Of a stretch of 64,000 nucleotides of DNA, positions 49,671 to 57,517 are shown in pieces. Below the pieces are notes generated by a model. It saw only the letters and a list, made by a program, of their open reading frames with translations, was not told the origin of the DNA and did no database searches. Numbering within the stretch: position 1 is the stretch's first letter; each line of letters begins with the position of its first letter. Source of the DNA: Sphaerisporangium viridialbum (lineage in GTDB: Bacteria > Actinomycetota > Actinomycetes > Streptosporangiales > Streptosporangiaceae); assembly GCF_049674955.1 (NCBI RefSeq), contig NZ_CP187232.1:372001-436000 (forward strand). Reading direction: 5' to 3'. The position numbers were made by a program, and so were the translations under genes.

Positions 49671-50003
49671 CTACGTCTCGGGGGCCCCTGCCGCGTCCAC
49701 GAGATCGGTGAGGCTGGGCGGCTCGGGCCTCCACCACCTGGCCGGTAGCCTGATCAGACCCTGGAGCACGGCCGCCGCTCCGGCGCCGGGCGCGACGAAG
49801 TGCTCAGGCGAGAGGGTCGAGGGCGGGTCGACGAGCAGGCGGATGGAACCGGCCAGCAGCACCAGCCAGCCGACCATCATGACGAGCTGGCGGAGCAGGC
49901 CCGACATCTGCCTGAGCAGGCCGGTCGTGGCCCTGACGACCTTGGATGCCTCCTCCAGCCTGCGCACCAGCTTCGGCTGTCTCGATCTGACCAAGTGACC
50001 CAC
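49671..50003 (-). CDS. Small single-pass membrane protein
   Basis: A 110-residue frame with a basic, heptad-like N-terminal half (VRRLEEASKVVRATTGLLRQ), one hydrophobic segment (LVMMVGWLVLLAGSIRLLV, about 41-59) and a Pro-rich tail. The GTG start overlaps a G-run that could serve as ribosome site. Another frame just upstream also looks coding (see 50004-50342), so the two may be one gene broken by a frameshift. Unknown function. Confidence 0.5.
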   Translation of the reverse strand: MGHLVRSRQPKLVRRLEEASKVVRATTGLLRQMSGLLRQLVMMVGWLVLLAGSIRLLVDPPSTLSPEHFVAPGAGAAAVLQGLIRLPARWWRPEPPSLTDLVDAAGAPET

Positions 50004-50342
50004 CCCCCACCAAAATGATCTTTGATCCCTTTGGTGGGCTCGCTAGCGCAAGCAATATCAACTTCTCGAAGGCCTCGCAACCGATACCGCGCGCCGTGGC
50101 CAACTCTTCGAAGAGGAGTTCGAATTCGCTCGCACCTCTTTGCCTTGCGTTTTCAAGGCGATCAGGAAGCCCTCAAGAAGACAGCTTGATCGCCTTGGAA
50201 CGCAAGTCCAGGCCAAGGGCCTCTTGCCAATACCGCCTGCCGCCTGGGCTCCTCCAGGGGCGTTGGCCCTCCACCTCTCAGCTCCGTCTCAGACGCGCTT
50301 CGCCATACTGGCGCCCGGTCTAGAACACGTTCGGGGGAAACC
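50004..50342. other. Region with a possible start-less helical coding segment (minus strand)
   Basis: On the minus strand the frame from about 50170 down to 50010 reads LENARQRGASEFELLFEELA, then TARGIGCEAFEKLILLALAS. It looks like a real amphipathic protein and has lower GC than its surroundings, yet it lacks ATG or GTG after the stop near 50184. It runs, one frame off, toward the small membrane-protein gene. The rest (50185-50342) is the promoter region of the gene at 50343; I see no other feature. Confidence 0.35.
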
Positions 50343-50954
50343 GTGGCAGTCGTGGAGGAAGATGCGCAGGTCACTGGCCTGCCCGGCGCAGCGGCGAAGA
50401 GGGTCCGCGTCAGCATCGTGCTGGGTGCGTGGGGCCTGTTCTACACCTGTTATCGGGCCTACTACGCGCTGGGCGGGACCGTCGGCATGTTCGGCACACC
50501 CGTGTCGTATCAGCAGTGGCGGATGGTCAACGCGTTCGGGGCGGGCATCCTGCTGGTAGCCACGGTCCTGCCGGTGGCGACGCTGCCGTTATGGCGCCGG
50601 TCCCACGGGCGACGCGTCCTGCTGGCCATGTGCTGGGCGGTGACGGTGGGGTGCGTCATGCACGCCCTGATCAACGGCATTCAGCGGGCCCTGAGCCTGG
50701 CCGGCGTGATGCAGCTGAATCTGCCGTTCTGGACGACGATCGACCATCGCACGGCCGATCTTCAGGATCTCCTGTTCAACGAGCCGTGGTTCCTGGTGGA
50801 AGGACTCCTGTGGGCCTGGCTCGCCTTGTCGAGCCTGAACGCCGGCACAGCGAGACGCCGATGGCTGATCAGCGCCGGGGTCGCGATCGCCGTCCTCACC
50901 GTGATCGGCATGCTGAGCACAACCGGGGTGATCGGCACTTTCATCGTGGGGTAG
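50343..50954 (+). CDS. Four- to five-TM membrane protein of unknown function
   Basis: A 203-residue protein with hydrophobic segments at about 22-45, 62-80, 92-112, 145-165 and 175-200. The second loop carries GGTVGMFGTPVSYQQWRMVN. The GTG start follows GGGGGAAA. Length and layout resemble actinobacterial DUF3995-like membrane proteins, but I cannot confirm this. It converges on the GT2 gene with a 53-base gap. Confidence 0.75.
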   Translation: MAVVEEDAQVTGLPGAAAKRVRVSIVLGAWGLFYTCYRAYYALGGTVGMFGTPVSYQQWRMVNAFGAGILLVATVLPVATLPLWRRSHGRRVLLAMCWAVTVGCVMHALINGIQRALSLAGVMQLNLPFWTTIDHRTADLQDLLFNEPWFLVEGLLWAWLALSSLNAGTARRRWLISAGVAIAVLTVIGMLSTTGVIGTFIVG

Positions 50955-51007
50955 GCCCGCGAGAAGGCTTCCTGATCACCTTGAACGCGAGCTTTGCCGT
51001 CGGGAGG

Positions 51008-51799
51008 TCAGGCGGCGGCGTGCTCCGAGATGGTGCCCACCGGCCGGCTCTGGGCGGCGGTCGTACGGCGGGTGCGCTCGCGCAGGATGGTCTTCAGCAC
51101 ACGCCAGCCGTCGCGCACGGCTCGCAGGTTGCTGGTGCCGTGGATGCGGCAGTGCTCGTGGCTCGGGATCTCGTGGATGGCGAGACCGGCCTGGGCCGCG
51201 CGTACGTTCATGAGCGTCTCGATCTCGAAGCCGTCGCAGTCGAGGGCCAGCGCGTCCAGGTGGCGGGCCCAGAAGGCGTTGTACCCGTAGCAGAGATCGG
51301 TGTAGCGGGTGCCGTACAGCACGTTGGTCAGCGTGGTCAGCAGCGTGTTGCCGAGGGACCGGGTGAGGCTGATGTCGTCCGACCCCGCGCCGGAGGCGAA
51401 TCGCGAGCCCTTGGCGAAGTCCGCCCCCGCGACCAGTGCGGACACGAAGCGGATGATCTCGCGGCCGTCGGTGGACCCGTCGGCGTCGATCATGACGATG
51501 ATGTCGCCGGTCGCCGCCGCGAAACCCTCGGTGAGGGCGTTGCCCTTGCCCCTGCCCGTCTGCGTGACGACGCGCAGACCCGGGCGCAGTGCCCTCGCGA
51601 CGGCCACCGTCTCGTCGGAGGAGTTGCCGTCGACCAGCACCACCTCGTCGATCCAGTGCGGCAGGGTCGCGAACACGTGCGGCAGGTTCTCCGCCTCGTT
51701 CATGGCGGGAACCACCACGCTGACCGTGGCTCCGATGGCCAGGTCCCCGCTGACCCGGGTGTACTTGCCCTGGGACGTGGTGATTCCATACGTCGTCAT
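51008..51799 (-). CDS. Glycosyltransferase family 2 (polyprenyl-phosphate sugar transferase-like)
   Basis: A 263-residue GT-A enzyme of the DPM/polyprenyl-phosphate type. It has VSVVVPAMNEAENLPHV, VVLVDGNSSDETVAVA, IIVMIDADGSTDG (the DxD-like metal site) and KGSRFASGAGSDDIS, with FEIETLMNVRAAQAG further on. It has no C-terminal membrane anchor. The ATG at 51799 lacks its own ribosome site. A strong AAGGAGGT lies 40 bases upstream, in front of a possible 10-codon leader whose stop overlaps this start. Confidence 0.88.
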   Translation of the reverse strand: MTTYGITTSQGKYTRVSGDLAIGATVSVVVPAMNEAENLPHVFATLPHWIDEVVLVDGNSSDETVAVARALRPGLRVVTQTGRGKGNALTEGFAAATGDIIVMIDADGSTDGREIIRFVSALVAGADFAKGSRFASGAGSDDISLTRSLGNTLLTTLTNVLYGTRYTDLCYGYNAFWARHLDALALDCDGFEIETLMNVRAAQAGLAIHEIPSHEHCRIHGTSNLRAVRDGWRVLKTILRERTRRTTAAQSRPVGTISEHAAA

Positions 51800-51828
51800 G
51801 CGCACAGTGTGGACGCGCCCGCCTGCAC
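51796..51828 (-). CDS. Possible 10-residue leader peptide coupled to the GT2 gene
   Basis: AAGGAGGT (51839-51846) is followed after 10 bases by GTG and ten codons, VQAGASTLCA, ending in a TGA that overlaps the GT2 ATG (ATGA). This would explain how the GT2 gene is translated despite lacking a ribosome site. The spacing is long, and the frame is short enough to be chance. Confidence 0.35.
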   Translation of the reverse strand: MQAGASTLCA

Positions 51829-51930
51829 GCGACTTAACACCTCCTTGCAAGACCATGACCATCTTCTTTTCAGCCGGCTGTCAAACGGGAGTCTCGGACG
51901 CGCCGTTAAGTGGCGGTCTACGCTGCGGGC

Positions 51931-52719
51931 ATGCGCGACTCTCCGCCCCTGCCGGCCGTCGACACCCGGGCGTTCACTCCCCGGCTCATCGGAGCCGAGA
52001 TCATCGTCGTCTTCGCCGTCTCGCTCGGGGCCAGCGCCCTCCGGTCGCTGGTCTCACTCATCGGGTCGCTGACCGCTCCCCAGGCGTTGAAGGGCCAGCA
52101 CGCCGTCCTCGTCGGCACGATGGCGCCGGGACGGCCCTGGCTCGATCTGACGCTCCAGCTCGTCGGCATCGCCGTCTCCGTCGCGCCCGTCGCCCTGGTG
52201 GCCTACCTTCTCGTCCGGTCCGGCGAGTCGCTGCGCACCATCGGGGTCGACCGGCGCGAGCCCGGGCGTGACCTGCTGCGGGGCGCGGTGCTGGCGGCCG
52301 TGGTCGGCGGCACCGGGCTCGCCTTCTACCTCACGGCGTTCCACGCGGGCATCAACCTCGACGTCGTGCCCGACCGGCTTCCCGACACCTGGTGGCGGGT
52401 GCCCGTCCTGCTCCTGGCCGCCCTCCAGAACGCCGTGCTCGAAGAGGTGATCGTCAGCGGCTATCTCCTGCACCGGCTGGCCCGGCTCGGCTGGAGACCG
52501 TGGCGGGCGGTGGCGGTGTCGGCGCTGCTCCGGGGTTCCTACCACCTCTACCAGGGCTTCGGCGGCTTCATCGGCAACCTCGTGATGGGCCTGCTGTTCG
52601 GGCGGCTCTACCAGAGGTGGGGGCGGGCGATGCCGCTGATCGTCGCGCACACCCTGATCGACGCGGTCGCCTTCGTCGGGTACGGCCTCCTGCGTGGCCG
52701 CGTGACGTGGTTACCGTGA
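51931..52719 (+). CDS. CPBP-family intramembrane metalloprotease
   Basis: A 262-residue membrane protein with about seven segments. The CPBP/Abi motif 1 is LEEVIVSGYLLHRL (the two Glu residues), motif 2 is LLRGSYHLYQGFGG and motif 3 is IVAHTLIDAVAFV, which together supply the catalytic Glu and His residues. Members process prenylated proteins or protect against peptides. A GTG at 51910 is also in frame, but the ATG fits better. It diverges from the GT2 gene. Confidence 0.88.
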   Translation: MRDSPPLPAVDTRAFTPRLIGAEIIVVFAVSLGASALRSLVSLIGSLTAPQALKGQHAVLVGTMAPGRPWLDLTLQLVGIAVSVAPVALVAYLLVRSGESLRTIGVDRREPGRDLLRGAVLAAVVGGTGLAFYLTAFHAGINLDVVPDRLPDTWWRVPVLLLAALQNAVLEEVIVSGYLLHRLARLGWRPWRAVAVSALLRGSYHLYQGFGGFIGNLVMGLLFGRLYQRWGRAMPLIVAHTLIDAVAFVGYGLLRGRVTWLP

Positions 52720-52735
52720 TCGGTTCCGTAACTAT

Positions 52736-52802
52736 TACCGCATGGTAGCCATGACGCTTCTGCCGGTTATACCGCATGGTTACCGTCATCGCTCCTGTCG
52801 GT
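52736..52802 (+). repeat. Two imperfect 33-nt direct repeats
   Basis: TACCGCATGGT begins each copy (52736 and 52770). The following bases match apart from a few changes and one insertion, through TGCCGGT and TGTCGGT. The period is 34. A third partial copy, GGTTACCGTGATCGGTTCC, overlaps the end of the CPBP gene. The repeats end 38 bases before the deacetylase start. Confidence 0.65.
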
Positions 52803-52839
52803 CAGTCAAATCATCGAGGCACCTGGGTAGCGTGAGATT

Positions 52840-53637
52840 GTGGAGGAAAGCGAGGTCGGCCGCCGCCGAGCGCTGTGGGCTCTGGGTGCTTTGACACTTG
52901 CGTCCCTGGTGGTGGGTGATGCCGTCCGTTCGTCCTCGCGGGCGCCGGCCGCCGCGCCGGCGCGGGCGCGCACGGTGGTCCACCCACCGGTCGCCCCTCC
53001 GCCCGCCGCGTGGACCCCGGTCAGGCTGAGGGCCCGGCACCAGCCCGTGCACAGCCTGTACGACCTGACCCCCGCCGCGCCGGGGAACGCCATCGCGCTG
53101 ACGATCGACGACGGTCCGCATCCGGAGTGGACGCCGAAGATGCTCGACCTCCTCGCGGAGCACGACGTACGGGCGACGTTCTCCCTCATCGGCATGCAGG
53201 TGCAGCGGTTCCCCCGTCTGGCCGAGCGCATCGTCCAGGCCGGGCACCAGCTGTGCAACCACACGATGCACCATCCGATCCCGTTCAACCGCCTGCCTCC
53301 CAAGCGGATCACCGCCGAGATCGTGGAGGCGCAGGGGCGCATCTCGGACGCCACGGGGGTCGCCGCCAGGTTCTTCCGGGCACCCGGTGGTTCGTGGTCG
53401 AGCCGGGTGGTCCACACGGCCGACGACCACGGCATGATCCCCATAGATTGGGACATCGATCCCCGCGACTGGTCCCGCCCCGGCACCCGCCGCATCGCCC
53501 AGAGCATGCTGGCGTGCCGGCCGGGGGCCATCCTGCTGTGCCATGACGGGGGCGGCGATCGTTCCGAGACGCTCCGGGCGCTGCGCACGGTCATCCCCCG
53601 TCTCAAGCACCGGGGGTTGACCTTCGTCTCCCTCTGA
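52840..53637 (+). CDS. Exported polysaccharide deacetylase (CE4)
   Basis: A 265-residue protein with an arginine-rich N-terminus and hydrophobic stretch (GRRRALWALGALTLASLVVG) that looks like a Tat or Sec signal. The NodB domain has catalytic and metal Asp in TIDDGPH (D90, D91), the metal HxxxH as H141-H145 (NHTMHH) and FRAPGG. CLLCHDGGG-like ILLCHDGG near the C-terminus completes the active site. It removes N-acetyl groups from peptidoglycan or other amino-sugar polymers. The GTG start has no leader-type ribosome site and may be leaderless. Confidence 0.9.
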   Translation: MEESEVGRRRALWALGALTLASLVVGDAVRSSSRAPAAAPARARTVVHPPVAPPPAAWTPVRLRARHQPVHSLYDLTPAAPGNAIALTIDDGPHPEWTPKMLDLLAEHDVRATFSLIGMQVQRFPRLAERIVQAGHQLCNHTMHHPIPFNRLPPKRITAEIVEAQGRISDATGVAARFFRAPGGSWSSRVVHTADDHGMIPIDWDIDPRDWSRPGTRRIAQSMLACRPGAILLCHDGGGDRSETLRALRTVIPRLKHRGLTFVSL

Positions 53638-53802
53638 ACGCTTTTGCGCTGGTCAGAGCCAAGAGCGAAGGTGGCCGGGGCTAGCATGGGAGCTGATTCC
53701 AGAGGGCGTCGAAAGTGGAGGCGGGTCGCCCCGTCTCCCCGCCGCCGACGGGTCGCGGACTCCGCCACGGCGTGGACGCCAACCCAGCGGAGGAGGAGTC
53801 GC

Positions 53803-54366
53803 ATGGCTCACGAACTTCAGGGCCGGAAGGTGGCCATCCTGGCGACCGATGGCGTCGAGCGAGTCGAACTGGAACAGCCGCGAGGGGCGCTATACGGAGC
53901 GGGCGCGAAGAGCGAGCTGCTGTCGATACACCCGGGCGAGATCCAGGCCCGCCAGTGGGACCTCAACGCCGCCGGCACGTTCGCCGTCGACCGGCTCGTC
54001 TCGGACGCCTCGGTCGGCGACTACGACGCGCTGCTCCTGCCCGGCGGCACCATGAACCCCGACCAACTGCGCATGAACCGCGACGCCGTCCGCTTCGTCA
54101 AGGATTTCGTGGCCTCGGGCAAGCCCGTCGCGGCGATCTGCCACGGTCCGTGGACGCTGCTGGAGGCCGGCGCCGTACGAGGGCGCAAGCTCACTTCCTG
54201 GCCGAGCATCCGCACGGACCTTCGCAACGCGGGGGCGGAGGTCGTGGACGAGGAGGTCGTGATCGACGGGCAGCTCACCACCAGCCGCTCGCCCGCCGAC
54301 CTGCCCGCGTTCTGCAAGGCGATCGTGGAGCAGTTCGCCCGGTCCGAGCACCGGGTCCCAGGGTAG
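53803..54366 (+). CDS. DJ-1/PfpI-family protein
   Basis: A 187-residue protein of the PfpI type. It has KVAILATDGVERVELEQP, LLLPGGTMNPDQLR and the nucleophile elbow AICHGPWTLLEAG (Cys near 114). PfpI/YhbO/YajL homologues act as deglycases or stress chaperones; the name intracellular protease is historical. GGAGGAGG precedes the ATG at 53803, and the longer frame before it is not coding. It ends before a perfect hairpin shared with the MazG-like gene. Confidence 0.9.
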   Translation: MAHELQGRKVAILATDGVERVELEQPRGALYGAGAKSELLSIHPGEIQARQWDLNAAGTFAVDRLVSDASVGDYDALLLPGGTMNPDQLRMNRDAVRFVKDFVASGKPVAAICHGPWTLLEAGAVRGRKLTSWPSIRTDLRNAGAEVVDEEVVIDGQLTTSRSPADLPAFCKAIVEQFARSEHRVPG

Positions 54367-54438
54367 CCAGGGGCATCAGCTCCGGGCATGTGTCCTGACC
54401 TGCCGGAAAGGACGCGCACCGTCACCGTTCTGGCAACC

Positions 54439-54468
54439 TAGGTTGACACACGTCCAAGTGTCAACCTA
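54439..54468. terminator. Bidirectional hairpin overlapping the MazG-like stop
   Basis: TAGGTTGACAC and GTGTCAACCTA form a perfect 11-bp stem around an 8-base loop. The right arm contains the TAG stop of the minus-strand gene. Confidence 0.75.
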
Positions 54469-54822
54469 CGGGGGCAGTGGTGGAGCCTTCCTCGCGGAGC
54501 CCCGGTAGAGCTCCGGGTCGTAGCGCCGCTCGTTCTGGTCGAGCTTGGCGTGGGCGGCCTCCACCACATCCACCTGAAGCACGTCGGCGAGCCGGACGAG
54601 GTAGTTCGTCACGTCGCCGAGCTCCGACCGCACCCGGGCGAGCGTCTCCTCGTCGAGGTTCGCCGCCTCGGCGGGGGTCAGCCACTGGAACTCGGCGACC
54701 AGCTCGCCGACCTCGCCCGCCAGAGCCATCGCGAGGTTCTTCGGCGTGTGGAACTGCTCCCAGTCGCGCTCGCGGGCGAACTCGCTCAGCCGGGCCGCCA
54801 GCCGTTCCACCTTGTCCGTCAC
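54466..54822 (-). CDS. MazG-like nucleotide pyrophosphohydrolase
   Basis: A 118-residue all-alpha NTP pyrophosphohydrolase of the dCTPase/RS21-C6 type. It has FHTPKNLAMALAGEVGELVA with the first Glu pair, EFQWL, and ELGDVTNYLVRLADVLQVD with the second acidic set. These bind magnesium and remove pyrophosphate from (modified) dNTPs, cleaning the nucleotide pool. The GTG start is the only one available. The gene is single, convergent with pfpI and divergent from the HNH nuclease. Confidence 0.9.
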   Translation of the reverse strand: MTDKVERLAARLSEFARERDWEQFHTPKNLAMALAGEVGELVAEFQWLTPAEAANLDEETLARVRSELGDVTNYLVRLADVLQVDVVEAAHAKLDQNERRYDPELYRGSARKAPPLPP

Positions 54823-54977
54823 GCCTCACGACCTTATCGGCGGCTCCGGCGCCAACCGTCACCGTGTCCGCCCCTGGCCAGTTCGGTGTCAATCAAGATA
54901 TTTATGGGGATTGATAGAGCGAGTCATCACCCGTACATGCCCGGGAGGCGGCGCTGAGCACGCGCGGGACGGTCGCC

Positions 54978-55679
54978 GTGGTGGCGGGGGCCATAATGAT
55001 CGTCTCCCTCGCCGCGCGCGAGAACACCCACAGCCCCACGCGGGTCGTCCAGCGGGCGAGCCCGTTGCTGAACCCGGACGGCACCAAGCCGGGGCTGGTG
55101 CCCATCACCTCCCATCCCGACAGGGCGATGGCCATCAGGTTGATCAAGAAGGTACGGGTCGGGGTGCGAGGCTCCAAACAGGGCTACACGCGCGCCCGGT
55201 TCGGCGAGAACTGGGCGGACACCGCCAAGGGCATCCCGTATGCCCGCAACGGCTGCCGCACCCGCGACGACCTGCTGGCGCGCGACGGCGAGCACCTCAG
55301 ATATCGCAGCGGATCGCACTGCGTCGTCGTCGCGATGACGCTGGAGGACCCCTACACGGGCAAGACGATCCAGTGGCGCAAGCGCGACGCAGACCGCGTG
55401 CAGGTCGACCACGTGGTGCCGCTGTCGTACGAATGGCAGATGGGCGCCTCAAGGTGGAAGAAGGCCGAACGCGTGCGCATCGCCAATGACCCCCTCAACC
55501 TCATCCCCGTCTACGGCCCCGTCAACGAGGCCAAGGGCGGAGCCGGTCCCGCGTCCTGGCTCCCGCCGGTACGCAGGATCCGCTGCGCCTACGTCGCCCG
55601 TTTCGCACAGGTCGTGGTCAAGTACGACCTCCCGGTCACGAGGGCCGACAAGGCCTCGATGCTCGCCCAGTGCCGCTAG
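54978..55679 (+). CDS. Secreted HNH-type endonuclease (GmrSD C-terminal/DUF1524-like)
   Basis: About 233 residues. The nuclease domain has the HNH core VQVDHVVPLSYEWQMGA with the catalytic Asp-His, ANDPLNLIPV (the Asn) and NEAKGGAGPASWLPP, the set seen in secreted actinobacterial HNH proteins. An N-terminal hydrophobic segment AGAIMIVSLAA suggests export. From the GTG at 54978 the signal has no positive charge. An in-frame CTG at 54954, 6 bases after GGGAGG, would add LSTRGTVA and give a normal signal peptide, so CTG may be the true start. Confidence 0.85.
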   Translation: MVAGAIMIVSLAARENTHSPTRVVQRASPLLNPDGTKPGLVPITSHPDRAMAIRLIKKVRVGVRGSKQGYTRARFGENWADTAKGIPYARNGCRTRDDLLARDGEHLRYRSGSHCVVVAMTLEDPYTGKTIQWRKRDADRVQVDHVVPLSYEWQMGASRWKKAERVRIANDPLNLIPVYGPVNEAKGGAGPASWLPPVRRIRCAYVARFAQVVVKYDLPVTRADKASMLAQCR

Positions 55680-55683
55680 ACCT

Positions 55684-56307
55684 TCAGACGCGTCCCGAGG
55701 TGAGCAGGTCCTTGGCGGCCTGGGGGGCCTTGGCCGGGGATCCGGCGTCGAAGGGCGGCTGCGGGTCGTACTCGATCGCGAGCTGGATCGCCTCGGCCGT
55801 GGTCCGGTCGGTGAGCCGCGCGGCGAGCGCGAGCGCCATGTCGATGCCGGAGGAGACGCCGGCGGCCGTCACGATCTTGCCCTGGAACACCACCCGTTCC
55901 GCGGTGTAGGCGGCGCCGAAGGACTCCAGCAGGTCGACGGCGCTCCAGTGGGTCGTGGCTCGCAGACCCCGGAGCAGGCCGGCGGCCCCGAGCAGCAGGG
56001 ATCCCGTGCATACGGACGTGGTCCACGTCGTCGCCGCGTCGATGCGCCCGATCCAGCCGGCCATGGACTCGTCGTGCAGCAGCTTCCTGGCCCCCGGGCC
56101 GCCGGGGACGAGCAGCACGTCGCATGAATCGATGTCGTCCAGCGCCGCGTCGGCCGTGATGGCCAGCGTGCCCGCACCGTCCCGTACCGGCCCGGTGCCG
56201 GACGCGGCGAACACCACCTCGGCGCCGGGGACCATCCGGAGCACCTCGTACGGGCCGACCGCGTCGAGCGCGGTGAATCCTGCGAAGAGCGGTATGACGA
56301 TGCGCAT
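55684..56307 (-). CDS. DJ-1/PfpI-family protein (isonitrile hydratase-like)
   Basis: A 207-residue DJ-1-fold protein. It has RIVIPLFAGFTALDAVGPYE, LLVPGGPGARKLL and the nucleophile elbow TSVCTGSLLLGAAGLL (Cys near 99), followed by ATTHWSAVDLL. This pattern matches isonitrile hydratase InhA and the DJ-1 domain of GlxA regulators. It begins 12 bases after the GlxA-type regulator, with AAGGA before the ATG, so the two share a transcript and probably a ligand type. Confidence 0.87.
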   Translation of the reverse strand: MRIVIPLFAGFTALDAVGPYEVLRMVPGAEVVFAASGTGPVRDGAGTLAITADAALDDIDSCDVLLVPGGPGARKLLHDESMAGWIGRIDAATTWTTSVCTGSLLLGAAGLLRGLRATTHWSAVDLLESFGAAYTAERVVFQGKIVTAAGVSSGIDMALALAARLTDRTTAEAIQLAIEYDPQPPFDAGSPAKAPQAAKDLLTSGRV

Positions 56308-56319
56308 GGCGAGGTCCTT

Positions 56320-57285
56320 CTAGTCGGAGCCGCGTACGGCGAAATGGCTGCGGTACTGCCCCGGGGTGATCCGGAGAGCCCGCTTGAAACAGCGGTGCAT
56401 GGTCTCGGCCGTGCCGAACCCGCACGCTCTCGCGATGGCCTCCACCGTCGTGCCGGTGGTCTCCAGCAGCCGCCGGGCGGCCTCGACGCGGGCGGCCTCC
56501 ACGTACGCGGCGGGGGTGCGCCCGGCCTGCGCGGTGAAGACCCTGGCGAAGTTGCGCTCGCTCATCCCCGCGCGGGCCGCGAGCACGGGCACGGTGAGGT
56601 CCGCCGCCAGGTGCTCGGCGATCCACTCCTGCACCTCGCGCAGCGGCGTCCGCGCCGGTCGCTGCGCGGCGAGCTGCGTGCTGAACTGCGCCTGGCCGCC
56701 GGGCCGCTGGACGAACATGACGAGCTGCCGCGCGATCGTGCGGGCCACCTCGGCGCCGTGGTCCTCCTCGACCATCGCGAGGGCCAGGTCCATCCCGGCG
56801 GTGACCCCCGCCGACGTCCAGACCTTCCCGTCCCGGACGAAGATCGGATCGGCCTCGACCGACACGTCGGGATGCTCGCGGGCGAGGAGATCGCAGCTCG
56901 ACCAGTGGGTCACGGCCCGCCTTCCCGCGAGGAGACCGGCCCGCGCGAGGAGGAAGGCCCCGGTGCAGACCGAGGCGACCCGCCGCGAGCGCCGCGCCGC
57001 CGAGGCGAGCCACTCCATGAGGTGGTCGTCGGCGCAGGCGGCGATCGTGCCGCGCCCGCCGACGGCCACGAGGGTGTCGATGGGCCCCTCACACGCGTCG
57101 ATCGTCGTGGTCGGCGTGATCGTCAGCCCGCCCCGCGACCGGACCGGGCCCGCCACCGCCGCGACCGTCTCGATCACGTACGCGCGCGCCAACCGCCCGG
57201 CCTGGGTGAAGACCTCGTGGGGGCCGGTCAGGTCGAGGATCTGGAAGTCGGGGAAGAGGACGAAGACGACACGGCGCGCTGTCAC
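56320..57285 (-). CDS. GlxA-family AraC-type regulator (DJ-1 plus AraC HTH)
   Basis: A 321-residue fusion. The N-terminal DJ-1/PfpI-like domain (about 1-185, with VVFVLFPDFQILDLTGPHEV and VASVCTGAFLLARAG) senses a ligand. The C-terminal double helix-turn-helix (about 215-315) reads LAARAGMSERNFARVFTAQA and TVEAIARACGFGTAETMHRC. It probably controls its own operon with the following DJ-1 gene. Three direct repeats lie 110-205 bases upstream. The GTG at 57285 is the best start; an earlier frame extension is not supported. Confidence 0.9.
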   Translation of the reverse strand: MTARRVVFVLFPDFQILDLTGPHEVFTQAGRLARAYVIETVAAVAGPVRSRGGLTITPTTTIDACEGPIDTLVAVGGRGTIAACADDHLMEWLASAARRSRRVASVCTGAFLLARAGLLAGRRAVTHWSSCDLLAREHPDVSVEADPIFVRDGKVWTSAGVTAGMDLALAMVEEDHGAEVARTIARQLVMFVQRPGGQAQFSTQLAAQRPARTPLREVQEWIAEHLAADLTVPVLAARAGMSERNFARVFTAQAGRTPAAYVEAARVEAARRLLETTGTTVEAIARACGFGTAETMHRCFKRALRITPGQYRSHFAVRGSD

Positions 57286-57394
57286 CCCTCCATGGTCTCG
57301 GCAGGCCGGGCGTGGCGGCAATGACATAGATATGACGATTTCTGCCATCGGAAGGCCACGAATTAGCCGCTACGCGCTGCGCCTCTAAGGGTGC

Positions 57395-57489
57395 TTCAAG
57401 GTCATCTCGACCGGTGACCGAAATTGATCATCCGAGGTTATTTCAAGGTCATTTAGGACGCGCCGCGCCTGACGAATTCAAGGTCATTT
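57395..57489. repeat. Three TTCAAGGTCATYT direct repeats
   Basis: Copies at 57395-57407, 57442-57454 and 57477-57489 (the first differs at one base) lie in the 232-base gap upstream of the GlxA-type operon. As AAATGACCTTGAA on the minus strand they point toward it. Direct repeats are the usual form of AraC-family sites. Spacing is 47 and 35 bases. Confidence 0.7.
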
Positions 57490-57517
57490 CGGCGCCGGCG
57501 ACAGGCCCGCGAAGTCT

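Noticed and set aside
50994..52072. Plus-strand frames opposite the GT2 gene
   Set aside because: They are shadows: Arg/Ser-rich translation antisense to a GT2 enzyme with all expected motifs.
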